From contig JANPBT010000062.1 of the NCBI GenBank assembly GCA_031430575.1, forward strand, positions 248,001 to 312,000: a stretch of DNA of 64,000 nt, written 5' to 3'. Source of the DNA: JANMDS01 sp031430575. Its GTDB lineage: Bacteria; Pseudomonadota; Gammaproteobacteria; Burkholderiales; Casimicrobiaceae. This document shows positions 41,518 to 49,601 of this stretch, piece after piece (the stretch's first letter is position 1; each line of letters begins with the position of its first letter). The position numbers and the translations under genes are program-made. The notes beneath the pieces are model-generated. The model was not told the DNA's origin. It saw nothing but the letters and a program-made list of their open reading frames with translations, and ran no database searches.

Positions 41518-41898
41518 CTAAAGCACAAGCGCGGCGCACGCCCGGCGCCCCTCCGAGATCAGCACGTTGTAAGTGCGGCAGGCGGCAGCCGTCGCCATAA
41601 TTTCATAGCCAATGCGGGCATCGATGAGCGGCTTGAGCAGGCTCGGATGCGGAAATACGTGCTTGACGCCCGTGCCAATCACCAGCACTACAGGCGCGTA
41701 ATCCACAATCGCTTTCCAGGCGGCGACAATCTCTTCCATCGATGAAATCTGCGCCGCAGGTATGCCAACCCAAGCCTGAGCGCCGGTATCGGGGAAAAGC
41801 AGAAAACTCGCGTTTTGGGCGATACCATTAATGAAGATCTGATCAGCCTCGGTTTTGGTGATTTGAAAACCCGCCGCTTCAGCAAGTTGAAATTTCAT
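41518..41898 (-). CDS. Mth938-like domain protein (DUF498/NDUFAF3 family)
   Basis: A 126-residue protein from ATG 41898. The family pattern is visible: an N-terminal beta region, ASFLLFPD, AWKAIVDYAPVVLVIGTGVKHVFP and MATAAACRTYNVLISEGRRACAALVL. Eukaryotic relatives assist complex I assembly; the bacterial role is not settled. An exact dispersed motif (41749-41763) writes VGIPAAQISS in a loop between strands. Confidence 0.87.
   Translation of the reverse strand: MKFQLAEAAGFQITKTEADQIFINGIAQNASFLLFPDTGAQAWVGIPAAQISSMEEIVAAWKAIVDYAPVVLVIGTGVKHVFPHPSLLKPLIDARIGYEIMATAAACRTYNVLISEGRRACAALVL
41749..41763 (+). repeat. Dispersed 15-bp motif, exact copy 19
   Basis: Inside the Mth938-like gene, minus-strand reading GIPAAQIS. 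Confidence 0.95.
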
Positions 41899-41993
41899 AG
41901 GGATAATCGCCTTTGGTGCGTTGCAACATTTAAGAAAACACGGCACAATTCTATTCGAGCGTTGCAGTGCGCGATTTCATACAGAAATCGTCT

Positions 41994-42008
41994 ATACCTG
42001 CGGCGCAG
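41994..42008 (-). repeat. Dispersed 15-bp motif, exact copy 20
   Basis: In the divergent region between the Mth938-like gene and alaC; flank ATTTAGCG. Last copy before a 5.3-kb gap. Confidence 0.95.
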
Positions 42009-42109
42009 ATTTAGCGTTTTTTTGTTGTAAAGCGGGTGCCTCCTCTGTCTGTCAGAATTCTGACGGATCGTAGCGGCAGTGAATCAACGTCTCACCCACA
42101 TTCTCTGAT

Positions 42110-43300
42110 ATGAACAATACCAATTTTTCGCGCATTCAGCGCTTGCCCCCCTATGTTTTTGCGATTACCTCTGATTTGCGTATGGCTGCCCGCCGTCGTG
42201 GTGAAGATGTCATAGATTTCGGCATGGGTAACCCCGATGGCCCGACGCCCAAGCATATCGTTGATAAATTAGTGGAGACCGCGCTGCGTGGAGATACCCA
42301 CGGTTACAGCGTGTCAAAGGGCATTCCGCGGTTGCGCAAAGCCATTACCGGTTGGTATGAGCGCCGCTACGGCGCCGTGCTCGATCCTGATACCGAAGCC
42401 ATCGTGACCATTGGCTCGAAAGAGGGGCTCGCCCATTTAATGTTGGCTACGATGGATCGCGGCGATACCGCGCTCGTGCCCAACCCGAGCTACCCGATTC
42501 ATATCTACGGCGCGATTATCGCGGGCGCGGATATTCGCTCGGTGCGCACCACCGACGATGTCGATTTTTTTGAAGAGCTTGAGCGCGCAATCAAAGAAAG
42601 CATTCCAAAGCCAAAAATGATTATCCTGGGCTTTCCGTCCAATCCAACGGCGAAATGTGTAGATCTGCCGTTTTTCGAACGCGTCGTAGCGCTAGCAAAA
42701 GAACACAGCATTTACGTCGTGCATGATCTTGCCTATGCTGATTTGGTGTTTGACGGCTACCGCGCGCCGTCGATTATGGAAGTGCCGGGCGCAAAAGATG
42801 TCGCGGTCGAGTTTTTCACCATGAGCAAGAGCTACAACATGGCTGGCTGGCGCGTCGGCTTCATGGTCGGCAATAAAGATTTGGTCAACGCGCTGGGTCG
42901 CATTAAGGGCTATCACGATTACGGCACATTTACCCCGATTCAAGTGGCGAGCATCGCTGCGCTTGAAGGTCCGCAAGATTGTGTGGAAGAAATTCGCCTT
43001 CAATACGAAGGTCGACGCAATGTGCTTCACAAAGGCTTAACCGAAGCGGGCTGGAATACCGAGCTTCCAAAAGCGTCGATGTATATCTGGGCAAAAATTC
43101 CAGATGCCTATAAAAAAATGGGCTCGCTCGAATTTACGAAAAAACTCATGGCAGACGCAAAGGTGAGCGTATCGCCGGGCGTGGGCTTTGGCCAATATGG
43201 CGATTCCCACGTGCGTTTTGCGCTCATTGAAAACGAAGCGCGCATCCGGCAAGCGGTGCGTGGAATTAAAGATATGTTTAAAAAAGACGGACTGTTGTAG
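42110..43300 (+). CDS. alaC: Alanine-type PLP aminotransferase
   Basis: A 396-residue class I/II aminotransferase. IDFGMGNPDGPTPKHIVDKL marks the AlaC group, FPSNPTAKCVDLPF gives the PLP-binding Asn, and the Schiff-base Lys is in TMSKSYNMAGWRVGF. It interconverts alanine and pyruvate with glutamate/2-oxoglutarate. It lies upstream of hom and thrC, a common betaproteobacterial arrangement. Confidence 0.93.
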   Translation: MNNTNFSRIQRLPPYVFAITSDLRMAARRRGEDVIDFGMGNPDGPTPKHIVDKLVETALRGDTHGYSVSKGIPRLRKAITGWYERRYGAVLDPDTEAIVTIGSKEGLAHLMLATMDRGDTALVPNPSYPIHIYGAIIAGADIRSVRTTDDVDFFEELERAIKESIPKPKMIILGFPSNPTAKCVDLPFFERVVALAKEHSIYVVHDLAYADLVFDGYRAPSIMEVPGAKDVAVEFFTMSKSYNMAGWRVGFMVGNKDLVNALGRIKGYHDYGTFTPIQVASIAALEGPQDCVEEIRLQYEGRRNVLHKGLTEAGWNTELPKASMYIWAKIPDAYKKMGSLEFTKKLMADAKVSVSPGVGFGQYGDSHVRFALIENEARIRQAVRGIKDMFKKDGLL

Positions 43301-43743
43301 TGCTTGCGATCATTGATGTCACCGATGCAGATGGCGTAATCGTTCGCCCTGAGCTGCTGGCGAGCGCAGAGGCAATTCACCGCGAGCTTCGACCCGCCAT
43401 CGTGGCAGACTACACGCAGAAAATGGCGCGCATTTTTCAGCAAGGTGGTCGCATGGCGGTCGCTGTAGAAGATGCGCACGTGGTCGGTCTCTCGGTCTGG
43501 CGCTGTTATGAAAACACCTACGATGGTTTGAAGTTTTATTGTGATGATTTGGTCACTAGCAGCGGCCGACGCTCAAAGGGCGTAGGCCGCGCTTTGATCG
43601 ATCATATGAGCAGGCGCGCGTTGAGTCTGGGCGTTGAAACGCTCACCCTGAGCTCTGGAACTCAGCGCATTGATGCCCATCGTTTTTACTTTCGTGCCGG
43701 GTTTGTGATCCCGGCTTTTGCATTTTCAAAGAAACTTAAATGA
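43300..43743 (+). CDS. GNAT-family N-acetyltransferase
   Basis: A 147-residue protein starting with GTG that shares one base with the alaC stop (TAGTG). The acetyl-CoA-binding region is RRSKGVGRALIDHMSRRAL and the end is HRFYFRAGFVIPAFAFSK, typical GNAT. It is inserted between alaC and hom and overlaps hom by 4 bases, so it is part of the operon. Substrate unknown. Confidence 0.88.
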   Translation: MLAIIDVTDADGVIVRPELLASAEAIHRELRPAIVADYTQKMARIFQQGGRMAVAVEDAHVVGLSVWRCYENTYDGLKFYCDDLVTSSGRRSKGVGRALIDHMSRRALSLGVETLTLSSGTQRIDAHRFYFRAGFVIPAFAFSKKLK

Positions 43744-45071
43744 CTCCAATTCGCATCGGTTTGTTAGGGATCGGCACGGTCGGCGCCGGCACGGTCGCCG
43801 TGCTTGCTCGCAATCAAGAAGAGATCTCCCGTCGCGTGGGGCGCAAGATGGAGATCGCCGCGATCTACGCGCGTACGCCGGGGAAAGCGCAAAAAGCGGT
43901 GCAAGAAGCCGGTATCGCCTGCTTGATTACCAGCGATGCCCAATCTGTCGTGAGCGACCCTGCAATTGCAATCGTGGTTGAGCTGATGGGGGGCACTTCG
44001 CTCGCAAAAGATCTCGTGCTTGCCGCCATCGCCAATGGTAAGCATGTCGTCACCGCAAATAAATCGATGCTCGCGATTCACGGCAATGAAATTTTCGCAG
44101 CCGCGCGCGCTAAGGGCGTGATGGTGATGTTCGAAGCCGCGGTTGCAGGCGGCATCCCCATCATCAAGGCCTTGCGTGAAGGCTTAGTTGCGAACCGCAT
44201 CGAATGGATTGCGGGCATCATCAACGGCACGACCAATTTCATCTTGTCTGAAATGCGCAGCAAGGGCTTGAGCTTTGCTGAAGTGCTCAAAACCGCGCAA
44301 GAAAAAGGCTATGCTGAAACTGATCCTACATTTGATATTGAAGGGATCGACGCTGCACATAAGCTCACCATCATGTCGGCCTTGGCGTTTGGCGTACCGA
44401 TGCAGTTTGAAAAAGCCTATATCGAAGGCATTACAAAAGTAGAAGCAAAAGATATTCGCTACGCCGAGGAAATGGGCTATCGCATCAAGCTGCTTGGCAT
44501 TACGAAGCGGCGCGCATTTTCCAACTCTGAAGGTTTTGAATTGCGGGTTCATCCGACGCTGATTCCGACGAAACGTTTGATCGCAAATGTTGAAGGCGTG
44601 ATGAATGCCGTGCTCGTCAAAGGCGACGCAGTGGGGGCAACGCTTTACTACGGCGCAGGGGCGGGTGCGTCGCCCACGGCCTCAGCGGTCATTGCAGATT
44701 TGGTCGATGTGGCCCGGCTCATCACTGCCGACCCGCAAAATCGCGTGCCGTCGCTCGCCTTCCAGCACGACAAGATGGGCGCGGAAGCGATCTTACCGAT
44801 GGAAGATGTCGTCACGAGCTACTATTTGCGTTTACGGGTTGACGACAAACCCGGCGTGCTCGCAGATATCACACGCATACTGGCCGATCAAGAAATTTCG
44901 ATCGATGCGATGCTGCAAAAAGAGCCGGAAGAGGGCGAAGATCAGGCCGATATTATTTTGCTCACCCACGAAACGCAAGAGCGTAACGTCAACGCCGCGA
45001 TTGCGAAAATCGAATCGCTTGCAACGACGCGCGGTAAGATTGTGCGCTTGCGGTTAGAGAATTTGGCGTGA
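43740..45071 (+). CDS. hom: Homoserine dehydrogenase
   Basis: A 443-residue enzyme reducing aspartate semialdehyde to homoserine. The NAD(P) fold IGLLGIGTVGAGTVAVL is at the N-terminus. The conserved FEAAVAGGIPIIKAL and GIINGTTNFILSEM, and YAETDPTFDIEGIDAAHKL in the catalytic part, are present. A C-terminal ACT domain (YYLRLRVDDKPGVLADITRI) gives allosteric control, as in most bacterial enzymes. The 4-bp overlap with the GNAT gene indicates coupling. thrC is separated from it by a 2.4-kb insertion. Confidence 0.96.
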   Translation: MTPIRIGLLGIGTVGAGTVAVLARNQEEISRRVGRKMEIAAIYARTPGKAQKAVQEAGIACLITSDAQSVVSDPAIAIVVELMGGTSLAKDLVLAAIANGKHVVTANKSMLAIHGNEIFAAARAKGVMVMFEAAVAGGIPIIKALREGLVANRIEWIAGIINGTTNFILSEMRSKGLSFAEVLKTAQEKGYAETDPTFDIEGIDAAHKLTIMSALAFGVPMQFEKAYIEGITKVEAKDIRYAEEMGYRIKLLGITKRRAFSNSEGFELRVHPTLIPTKRLIANVEGVMNAVLVKGDAVGATLYYGAGAGASPTASAVIADLVDVARLITADPQNRVPSLAFQHDKMGAEAILPMEDVVTSYYLRLRVDDKPGVLADITRILADQEISIDAMLQKEPEEGEDQADIILLTHETQERNVNAAIAKIESLATTRGKIVRLRLENLA

Positions 45072-45261
45072 GGGTCGTCATTTTCGGAAATGTTGAATGA
45101 CGTCCCTAAATCTTTGATCCTATGCTGCTGATCACAGCAAGTGAATCAGTGGTCTCATTACCAGCGCTATCGGGAGATGAGAAAGCACGCGACCCGGCAT
45201 TTATTCGAAGTAGGGAGCAGTAAACTGATTGACAGATTGACTAATGAAAAAGGAAACGGCG

Positions 45262-45659
45262 ATGACAAAAGATGTCAAGTTACCAGTGAATTTAATTTTG
45301 GTGCTAGTAATCGCCGGGTGCGCGTCTGCACCACGTCCCGCCTTCACTGAGGCAAATGCAGGGCCGGCTCCAACCATCGAAGTAGCGACTGAAAAGGTCA
45401 TGGACTTTTACAGCCAATGCTAAAAGACCCCGATAGCATCAAGCAGCCGCGTGTGACGGTAAGCGGTATCGTTGGTTGGCCAGCTCGGGGAGCCTGGATG
45501 CTAGGATGGCAGGTCTGCTACGCCTATAACGCCAAAAATAGTAACGGAGCATATGTCGGGGTAAAGCAATCCACAATGCCTGTGGTGTGCAGCCACACAG
45601 GCACTTGCTATGCGTATTCAAATGTAACGAATTACGAACCATCGCCCTGTTCGCAATGA
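45262..45659 (+). pseudogene. Small lipoprotein gene apparently broken by a 1-base frameshift
   Basis: From ATG 45262 (AAAGGA upstream) a frame encodes a lipoprotein signal LILVLVIAGCASAPRP and stops at 45423 after FYSQC. From 45417, in the frame shifted by one base, MLKDPDSIKQPRVTVSGIVG continues to 45659 with AWMLGWQVCYAYNAKN. The LKDPDS element followed by a G-W-xCY region is typical of one continuous family of small exported proteins that begin with a signal. Adding one A in CCAATGC would join both parts as QMLKDPDS. So it is either a frameshift pseudogene, a sequence error or, less likely, two overlapping genes. Confidence 0.7.
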
Positions 45660-46483
45660 AGCTTCCCGCCAAAGCCTTAGCTCTGCTAACCAATAATTTA
45701 AAACCCACGCAGGCGACGGTTAAGCGGCTGCGTGATGCCGATAAAAACGAAGCCGAAACCGTCGCCGTCATCCGTGAAACGCTCGTTACTCTATTCGGCT
45801 ACGACAGATTTAACGAGCTGGTAGCCGAGTTGCGCATTGATAGCTTGAGCTGCGATTTGGCGCTCAAGCTCGATGGGCATATTTGGGCGCTCATCGAGTG
45901 CAAGGCTGTAGGTGTAGAGCTAAAGCGCGCGCAGATTGACCAAGCCGTGCACTACGCTGCTAAATCTGGCAATCGCTGGGTAATCCTCACCAACGCCCAG
46001 AAATGGCAAGTATGGTGGGTCAATCTTGAGGGTCAAATCAGCACCGAATTGGTCATCGATATCGATTTGCTAGAGGTGAGCCTCAAAAGCGAGCGCGATG
46101 TCGAGCGGCTTTTTGCGCTTACGCGCGATGGCATCTTCGGCGGCATGTTGGGTGCAGTGCGCGGGCACAACAACGCGCTTGATCGCTTTTGGCTCGCGCA
46201 AGTTCTGCAAAGCGCGCCTGTACTCGGCGCAGTGCGCCGCGAGATCGCCCGGCTAGAGCAACATAAATGCACGGATGAAGAAATCGCGCGCGCATTCACC
46301 GCCGAAGTGTTCAAGCGGGAATTGGTCGAAGATGCCCGGGTAGCCCCTGCGCAAGTGCGCTACAAAAAGGCAGCCAAAAGCGCAGCGCTGCGAGAAGCCG
46401 CGAAGCGCACCGTCGCTGTTGCAAAGTCGGCGGTTGAGCAACCGCCTGATCTGGATGGAGATGAGTCCGTAAGCGACGAATAA
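45656..46483 (+). CDS. Stand-alone type I restriction HsdR-N-terminal-like nuclease
   Basis: A 275-residue protein from ATG 45656, overlapping the preceding stop (ATGA). Residues about 25-130 resemble the HSDR_N_2 domain: VIRETLVTLFGYDRFNEL, then the PD-(D/E)xK core DLALKLDGHIWALIECKAVG with E-x-K-type catalytic residues, and QAVHYAAKSGNRWVILTN. The C-terminal half is helical and basic-acidic (KKAAKSAALREAAKRTVAV). There is no helicase domain and no hsdM/hsdS nearby. Possibly a solitary defence nuclease or a degenerate restriction subunit. Confidence 0.8.
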   Translation: MKLPAKALALLTNNLKPTQATVKRLRDADKNEAETVAVIRETLVTLFGYDRFNELVAELRIDSLSCDLALKLDGHIWALIECKAVGVELKRAQIDQAVHYAAKSGNRWVILTNAQKWQVWWVNLEGQISTELVIDIDLLEVSLKSERDVERLFALTRDGIFGGMLGAVRGHNNALDRFWLAQVLQSAPVLGAVRREIARLEQHKCTDEEIARAFTAEVFKRELVEDARVAPAQVRYKKAAKSAALREAAKRTVAVAKSAVEQPPDLDGDESVSDE

Positions 46484-46581
46484 GGCGGGAGCCGTTGAAC
46501 AGTGCAAGCGCACCCATATTCAACAGAATCCCTTCCGGAAAGTAATACAATTTGTGAAACGTGTTACCTTGAAAGCAAATC

Positions 46582-46833
46582 ATGGCGCATCAGCTCACAA
46601 CCAAAGGCCAAGTGATCGTTCCAAAAGCGGTGCGGGATTTTCTGGGCGTGAAGCCAGGCGATTCCGTTAAATGGGAAGTGATGGCGGATGGGCGCGCGGC
46701 GTTGTCGCCGGACAAAAAACCGCGTTCCAATTTCGCGGACTCACTCAAAGCGTTTGTTGGGGTCGCGAAAGGTAAAGGCAGCACGGAAGATCTTATGCGC
46801 CTCACGCGCGGCGATGATTGGAATAAGCCGTGA
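46582..46833 (+). CDS. vapB: AbrB/MazE-type antitoxin
   Basis: An 83-residue protein with the swapped-hairpin DNA-binding fold LTTKGQVIVPKAVRDFLGVKPGDSVKWEV at residues 5-33 and a C-terminal toxin-binding tail FADSLKAFVGVAKG. It overlaps the toxin gene by 4 bases (GTGA), the classic antitoxin-toxin order, and should repress its own promoter in the 98-bp gap upstream. Confidence 0.9.
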   Translation: MAHQLTTKGQVIVPKAVRDFLGVKPGDSVKWEVMADGRAALSPDKKPRSNFADSLKAFVGVAKGKGSTEDLMRLTRGDDWNKP

Positions 46834-47231
46834 AGACGCTGCTAGATACGAATATTGTGTCCGATTTGATGTATCGAGACGAGCGGTGGTGGCAATGGTC
46901 GTTTGATGCGCTCGTTTCAGCGAAAGCGCGTGGCGAAGTGATGGTGAATGTAGTGGTGTATGCGGAGCTTTGCGTACGTCCGGAAATTGAACGCGGCCTC
47001 GATGATTTCCTTACGCAGCTATCGATTAATGTCGCGCCGATTTCAACGGATGTCGGGCGTGCGGCTGCCGTGGCGTTTCGGGAATATCGCGCGCAAGGTG
47101 GCGCGAAAGTAAACGTGTTGCCCGATTTTTTCATCGGTGCGCATGCACTCGTTGATGGCTACGCGCTGCTTACCCGCGATGCAGCCCGATTCAAAACATA
47201 TTTTCCTGGAGTAACGCTTCTCGCACCGTAA
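46830..47231 (+). CDS. vapC: VapC-type PIN-domain toxin ribonuclease
   Basis: A 133-residue PIN-domain protein. The acidic residues expected for Mg-dependent RNA cleavage are visible: Asp in LLDTNIVSDL, Glu in VVVYAELCV and Asp in NVLPDFFIGAHALVDG plus Asp in LLTRDAARF. GTG start overlapping the antitoxin stop. Likely cleaves tRNA or rRNA when unrestrained. Part of the accessory cassette between hom and thrC. Confidence 0.92.
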   Translation: MKTLLDTNIVSDLMYRDERWWQWSFDALVSAKARGEVMVNVVVYAELCVRPEIERGLDDFLTQLSINVAPISTDVGRAAAVAFREYRAQGGAKVNVLPDFFIGAHALVDGYALLTRDAARFKTYFPGVTLLAP

Positions 47232-47277
47232 TCTTTGCCGCGTTCTCAGGAAATTGCGTCAAAAAAAACTGCCTATT

Positions 47278-47292
47278 CTGCGCCGCAGGTAT
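47278..47292 (+). repeat. Dispersed 15-bp motif, exact copy 21
   Basis: Between vapC and thrC; flank TGCCTATT, like that of the copy at 39749. First copy after the 5.3-kb gap. Confidence 0.95.
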
Positions 47293-47452
47293 TTTCATTT
47301 TCAGCACCAGTTAAATCACATTGATGCTACGTAAAGCAATAGTGAAGCTTGTGAAATTTAACGCTTTGCAACGTCGGTAACTGGGGAACCTTGAAGCCGC
47401 TCACCTAAGCGCGGCGACCTTTTCTTGCGGCAAGTTTTCTCTCCTTTTCCCC

Positions 47453-48928
47453 ATGCAAAATCAAACCGAAGCCGCTCCTCGTAAACTATCGCTTATGAAA
47501 TATTTCTCCACCCGTGGGGCGCATCGCGCGCCGAGCGAACAACTTTCTTATTGCGACGTTTTAATTTCGGGTCTCGCGCCCGATGGTGGGCTGATGTTGC
47601 CGACTGCATACCCCAAGATACCTGCGGCGCAGTTTGAGGCGTGGCGCACGCTGTCGTATGCGGAATTGGCTTACGAAATTATTAAGCTTTTTGCAACTGA
47701 CATTCCCGATTGCGACTTACGGGCGCTGGCGAATGCGACCTATACTCAAGAGGTCTACGGCACTGCGGAAATTACGCCAGTTTCGCAAATCGAGCCTAAC
47801 CTTTATTTGCAGCATTTATCCAATGGCCCCACGCTTGCTTTCAAAGATATGGCGATGCAGTTTTTAGGGCGTGCTTTTGAATACGTGTTGGTCAAACGCA
47901 ATGCGCGGTTAACCATTCTTGCAGCCACCAGCGGCGATACCGGCAGCGCGGCGGAATACGCGATGCGCGGCAAAAAAGGCATTGAAGTTTTCATGCTGTC
48001 TCCTGCTGGGCGGATGAGCGCATTTCAGCGTGCGCAAATGTATTCGCTTACTGATGCCAATATTCATAATATTGCGGTTGAAGGCGTGTTCGATGATTGC
48101 CAAGATATTGTGAAATCAATTTCTTCAGATTTGGCGTTTAAAGAAAAATACAACTTAGGCACGGTGAATTCCATCAATTGGGGTCGGATTTGCGCACAAA
48201 TTGTTTACTATTTTTATGGCGCACTAAAACTCACCAACGTCTCTACGCCTAAGGTTTCCTTTTGCGTGCCATCGGGTAATTTTGGCAATATTTTGGCTGG
48301 TCACATCGCGCGGGAAATGGGCGCGCCCATCGATCAGTTGGTGTTGGCTACAAACGAAAACAATGTGCTGGATGAGTTTTTTAAAACGGGTATTTATCGC
48401 CCACGCAGCGCGGCACACACCCACGAAACCTCATCGCCTTCGATGGATATTTCGAAAGCGTCAAACTTCGAACGTTTCGTGTTTGACTTGTTTGGGCGAG
48501 ATCCCGCTAAGCTTACTTTGCTCTGGAAATCGTTGGAAAGAGAGGGTTTTTTCGATGTTTCGCAAACGGTTGAATTCAACAACATTTGCGCGCGATTTGG
48601 TTTTCTATCGGGTATGAGTACGCATGAAAATCGCTTAGCAACGATCAAGAGTGTGTATGAGCGGTCAAACGTATTGATCGATACCCACACCGCCGATGCA
48701 GTAAAAGTTGCCCGCGAGCACCTCAAATCTGCGCCGCAGGTACCGATGATTGCGTTGGAGACTGCCTTGCCGGTGAAGTTTTCAGCCTCGATCAAAGAGG
48801 CCTTGGGCTTTGAGCCGCCGCTAACGGCCGCGCAGCAGTTGATGATGACGATGCCGCAATTCGTGGTGCAGTGTGGCATTGATGCCGACGTTGTGAGGCA
48901 GAAGATTCGAGCGCATATCCCAGCTTAA
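47453..48928 (+). CDS. thrC: Threonine synthase
   Basis: A 491-residue PLP enzyme making threonine from O-phosphohomoserine; a downstream ATG at 47495 (MKYFSTRG) is an equally likely start and gives the usual family N-terminus. The PLP Lys lies in GPTLAFKDMAMQFLG, and ILAATSGDTGSAAEYAM is the phosphate loop. VPSGNFGNILAGHIA is also typical. An exact dispersed motif (47618-47632) writes YPKIPAAQFEAW in the N-terminal domain where homologs have a variable IP-x-x-x-x-x-W stretch. A second copy with altered last base (48729) writes SAPQVP. Confidence 0.95.
   Translation: MQNQTEAAPRKLSLMKYFSTRGAHRAPSEQLSYCDVLISGLAPDGGLMLPTAYPKIPAAQFEAWRTLSYAELAYEIIKLFATDIPDCDLRALANATYTQEVYGTAEITPVSQIEPNLYLQHLSNGPTLAFKDMAMQFLGRAFEYVLVKRNARLTILAATSGDTGSAAEYAMRGKKGIEVFMLSPAGRMSAFQRAQMYSLTDANIHNIAVEGVFDDCQDIVKSISSDLAFKEKYNLGTVNSINWGRICAQIVYYFYGALKLTNVSTPKVSFCVPSGNFGNILAGHIAREMGAPIDQLVLATNENNVLDEFFKTGIYRPRSAAHTHETSSPSMDISKASNFERFVFDLFGRDPAKLTLLWKSLEREGFFDVSQTVEFNNICARFGFLSGMSTHENRLATIKSVYERSNVLIDTHTADAVKVAREHLKSAPQVPMIALETALPVKFSASIKEALGFEPPLTAAQQLMMTMPQFVVQCGIDADVVRQKIRAHIPA
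47618..47632 (-). repeat. Dispersed 15-bp motif, exact copy 22
   Basis: Inside thrC, read as KIPAAQF. Confidence 0.95.
48729..48743 (+). repeat. Dispersed motif, last base C
   Basis: Inside thrC, read as SAPQVP; 14 bases exact. Confidence 0.88.
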
Positions 48929-49060
48929 TCAAGCACGCAAAATTCCTATCGGCTTTATTTAATACCATTTCCGAATATGCAGTATTGGCCGCGCTTCCCA
49001 ATGACACCCCCGCGTAGTTGTCTACAATCGGGGGTCCTGGATTTGGAATGAGCACACGCG

Positions 49061-49591
49061 ATGGCAAGGCTTTTCGTAAATGAGCAAGAAGTACGCACTG
49101 ATTTTCCCGATGACACGCCGCTGTTGTGGTTCATCCGAGATCAACTTGATTTAACTGGCACGAAATATGGGTGCGGCGTGGGCGCGTGTGGCGCGTGCAC
49201 CGTGCATATCGATGGCGTGCCAACGCGCTCTTGCGCGACCCCGATTGGCACGGTCGCTGCGGGTGCGGAGATCACAACGATCGAGTTCATCAAAGGTGCA
49301 GCGGCACGTGCGGTGCAAGACGCTTGGGTCAAGCATGACGTCGTGCAGTGCGGGTATTGCCAAAGCGGGCAAGTAATGGCTGCAGTTGCGCTACTGACAA
49401 AAAATACGCGACCGAGTGATGCCGATATTGATGCTGCGATGTCAGGCAATATTTGCCGCTGCGCGACTTACCAGCGCATTCGCATTGCCGTTAAAGACGC
49501 CGCGCAATCACTGCCGCCCGTAGCGCCTGCGGCGGTACCCAAACCGGCTGTGCCGTCAAGGCCCGCACCGCAACTTAAAAAGAAAGCGTAA
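49061..49591 (+). CDS. iorA: Isoquinoline 1-oxidoreductase-type (2Fe-2S) small subunit
   Basis: A 176-residue iron-sulfur subunit of a xanthine-dehydrogenase-family molybdenum hydroxylase. The plant-type cluster is YGCGVGACGACTVHIDG with its fourth Cys in TRSCATP. The second cluster is QCGYCQSGQVM with GNICRCATYQRIR. The tail is Pro/Ala/Lys-rich. It is 10 bases from the large subunit gene. Substrate is an N-heterocycle or aldehyde by family. Confidence 0.93.
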   Translation: MARLFVNEQEVRTDFPDDTPLLWFIRDQLDLTGTKYGCGVGACGACTVHIDGVPTRSCATPIGTVAAGAEITTIEFIKGAAARAVQDAWVKHDVVQCGYCQSGQVMAAVALLTKNTRPSDADIDAAMSGNICRCATYQRIRIAVKDAAQSLPPVAPAAVPKPAVPSRPAPQLKKKA

Positions 49592-49601
49592 GGCGCAGAT
49601 C

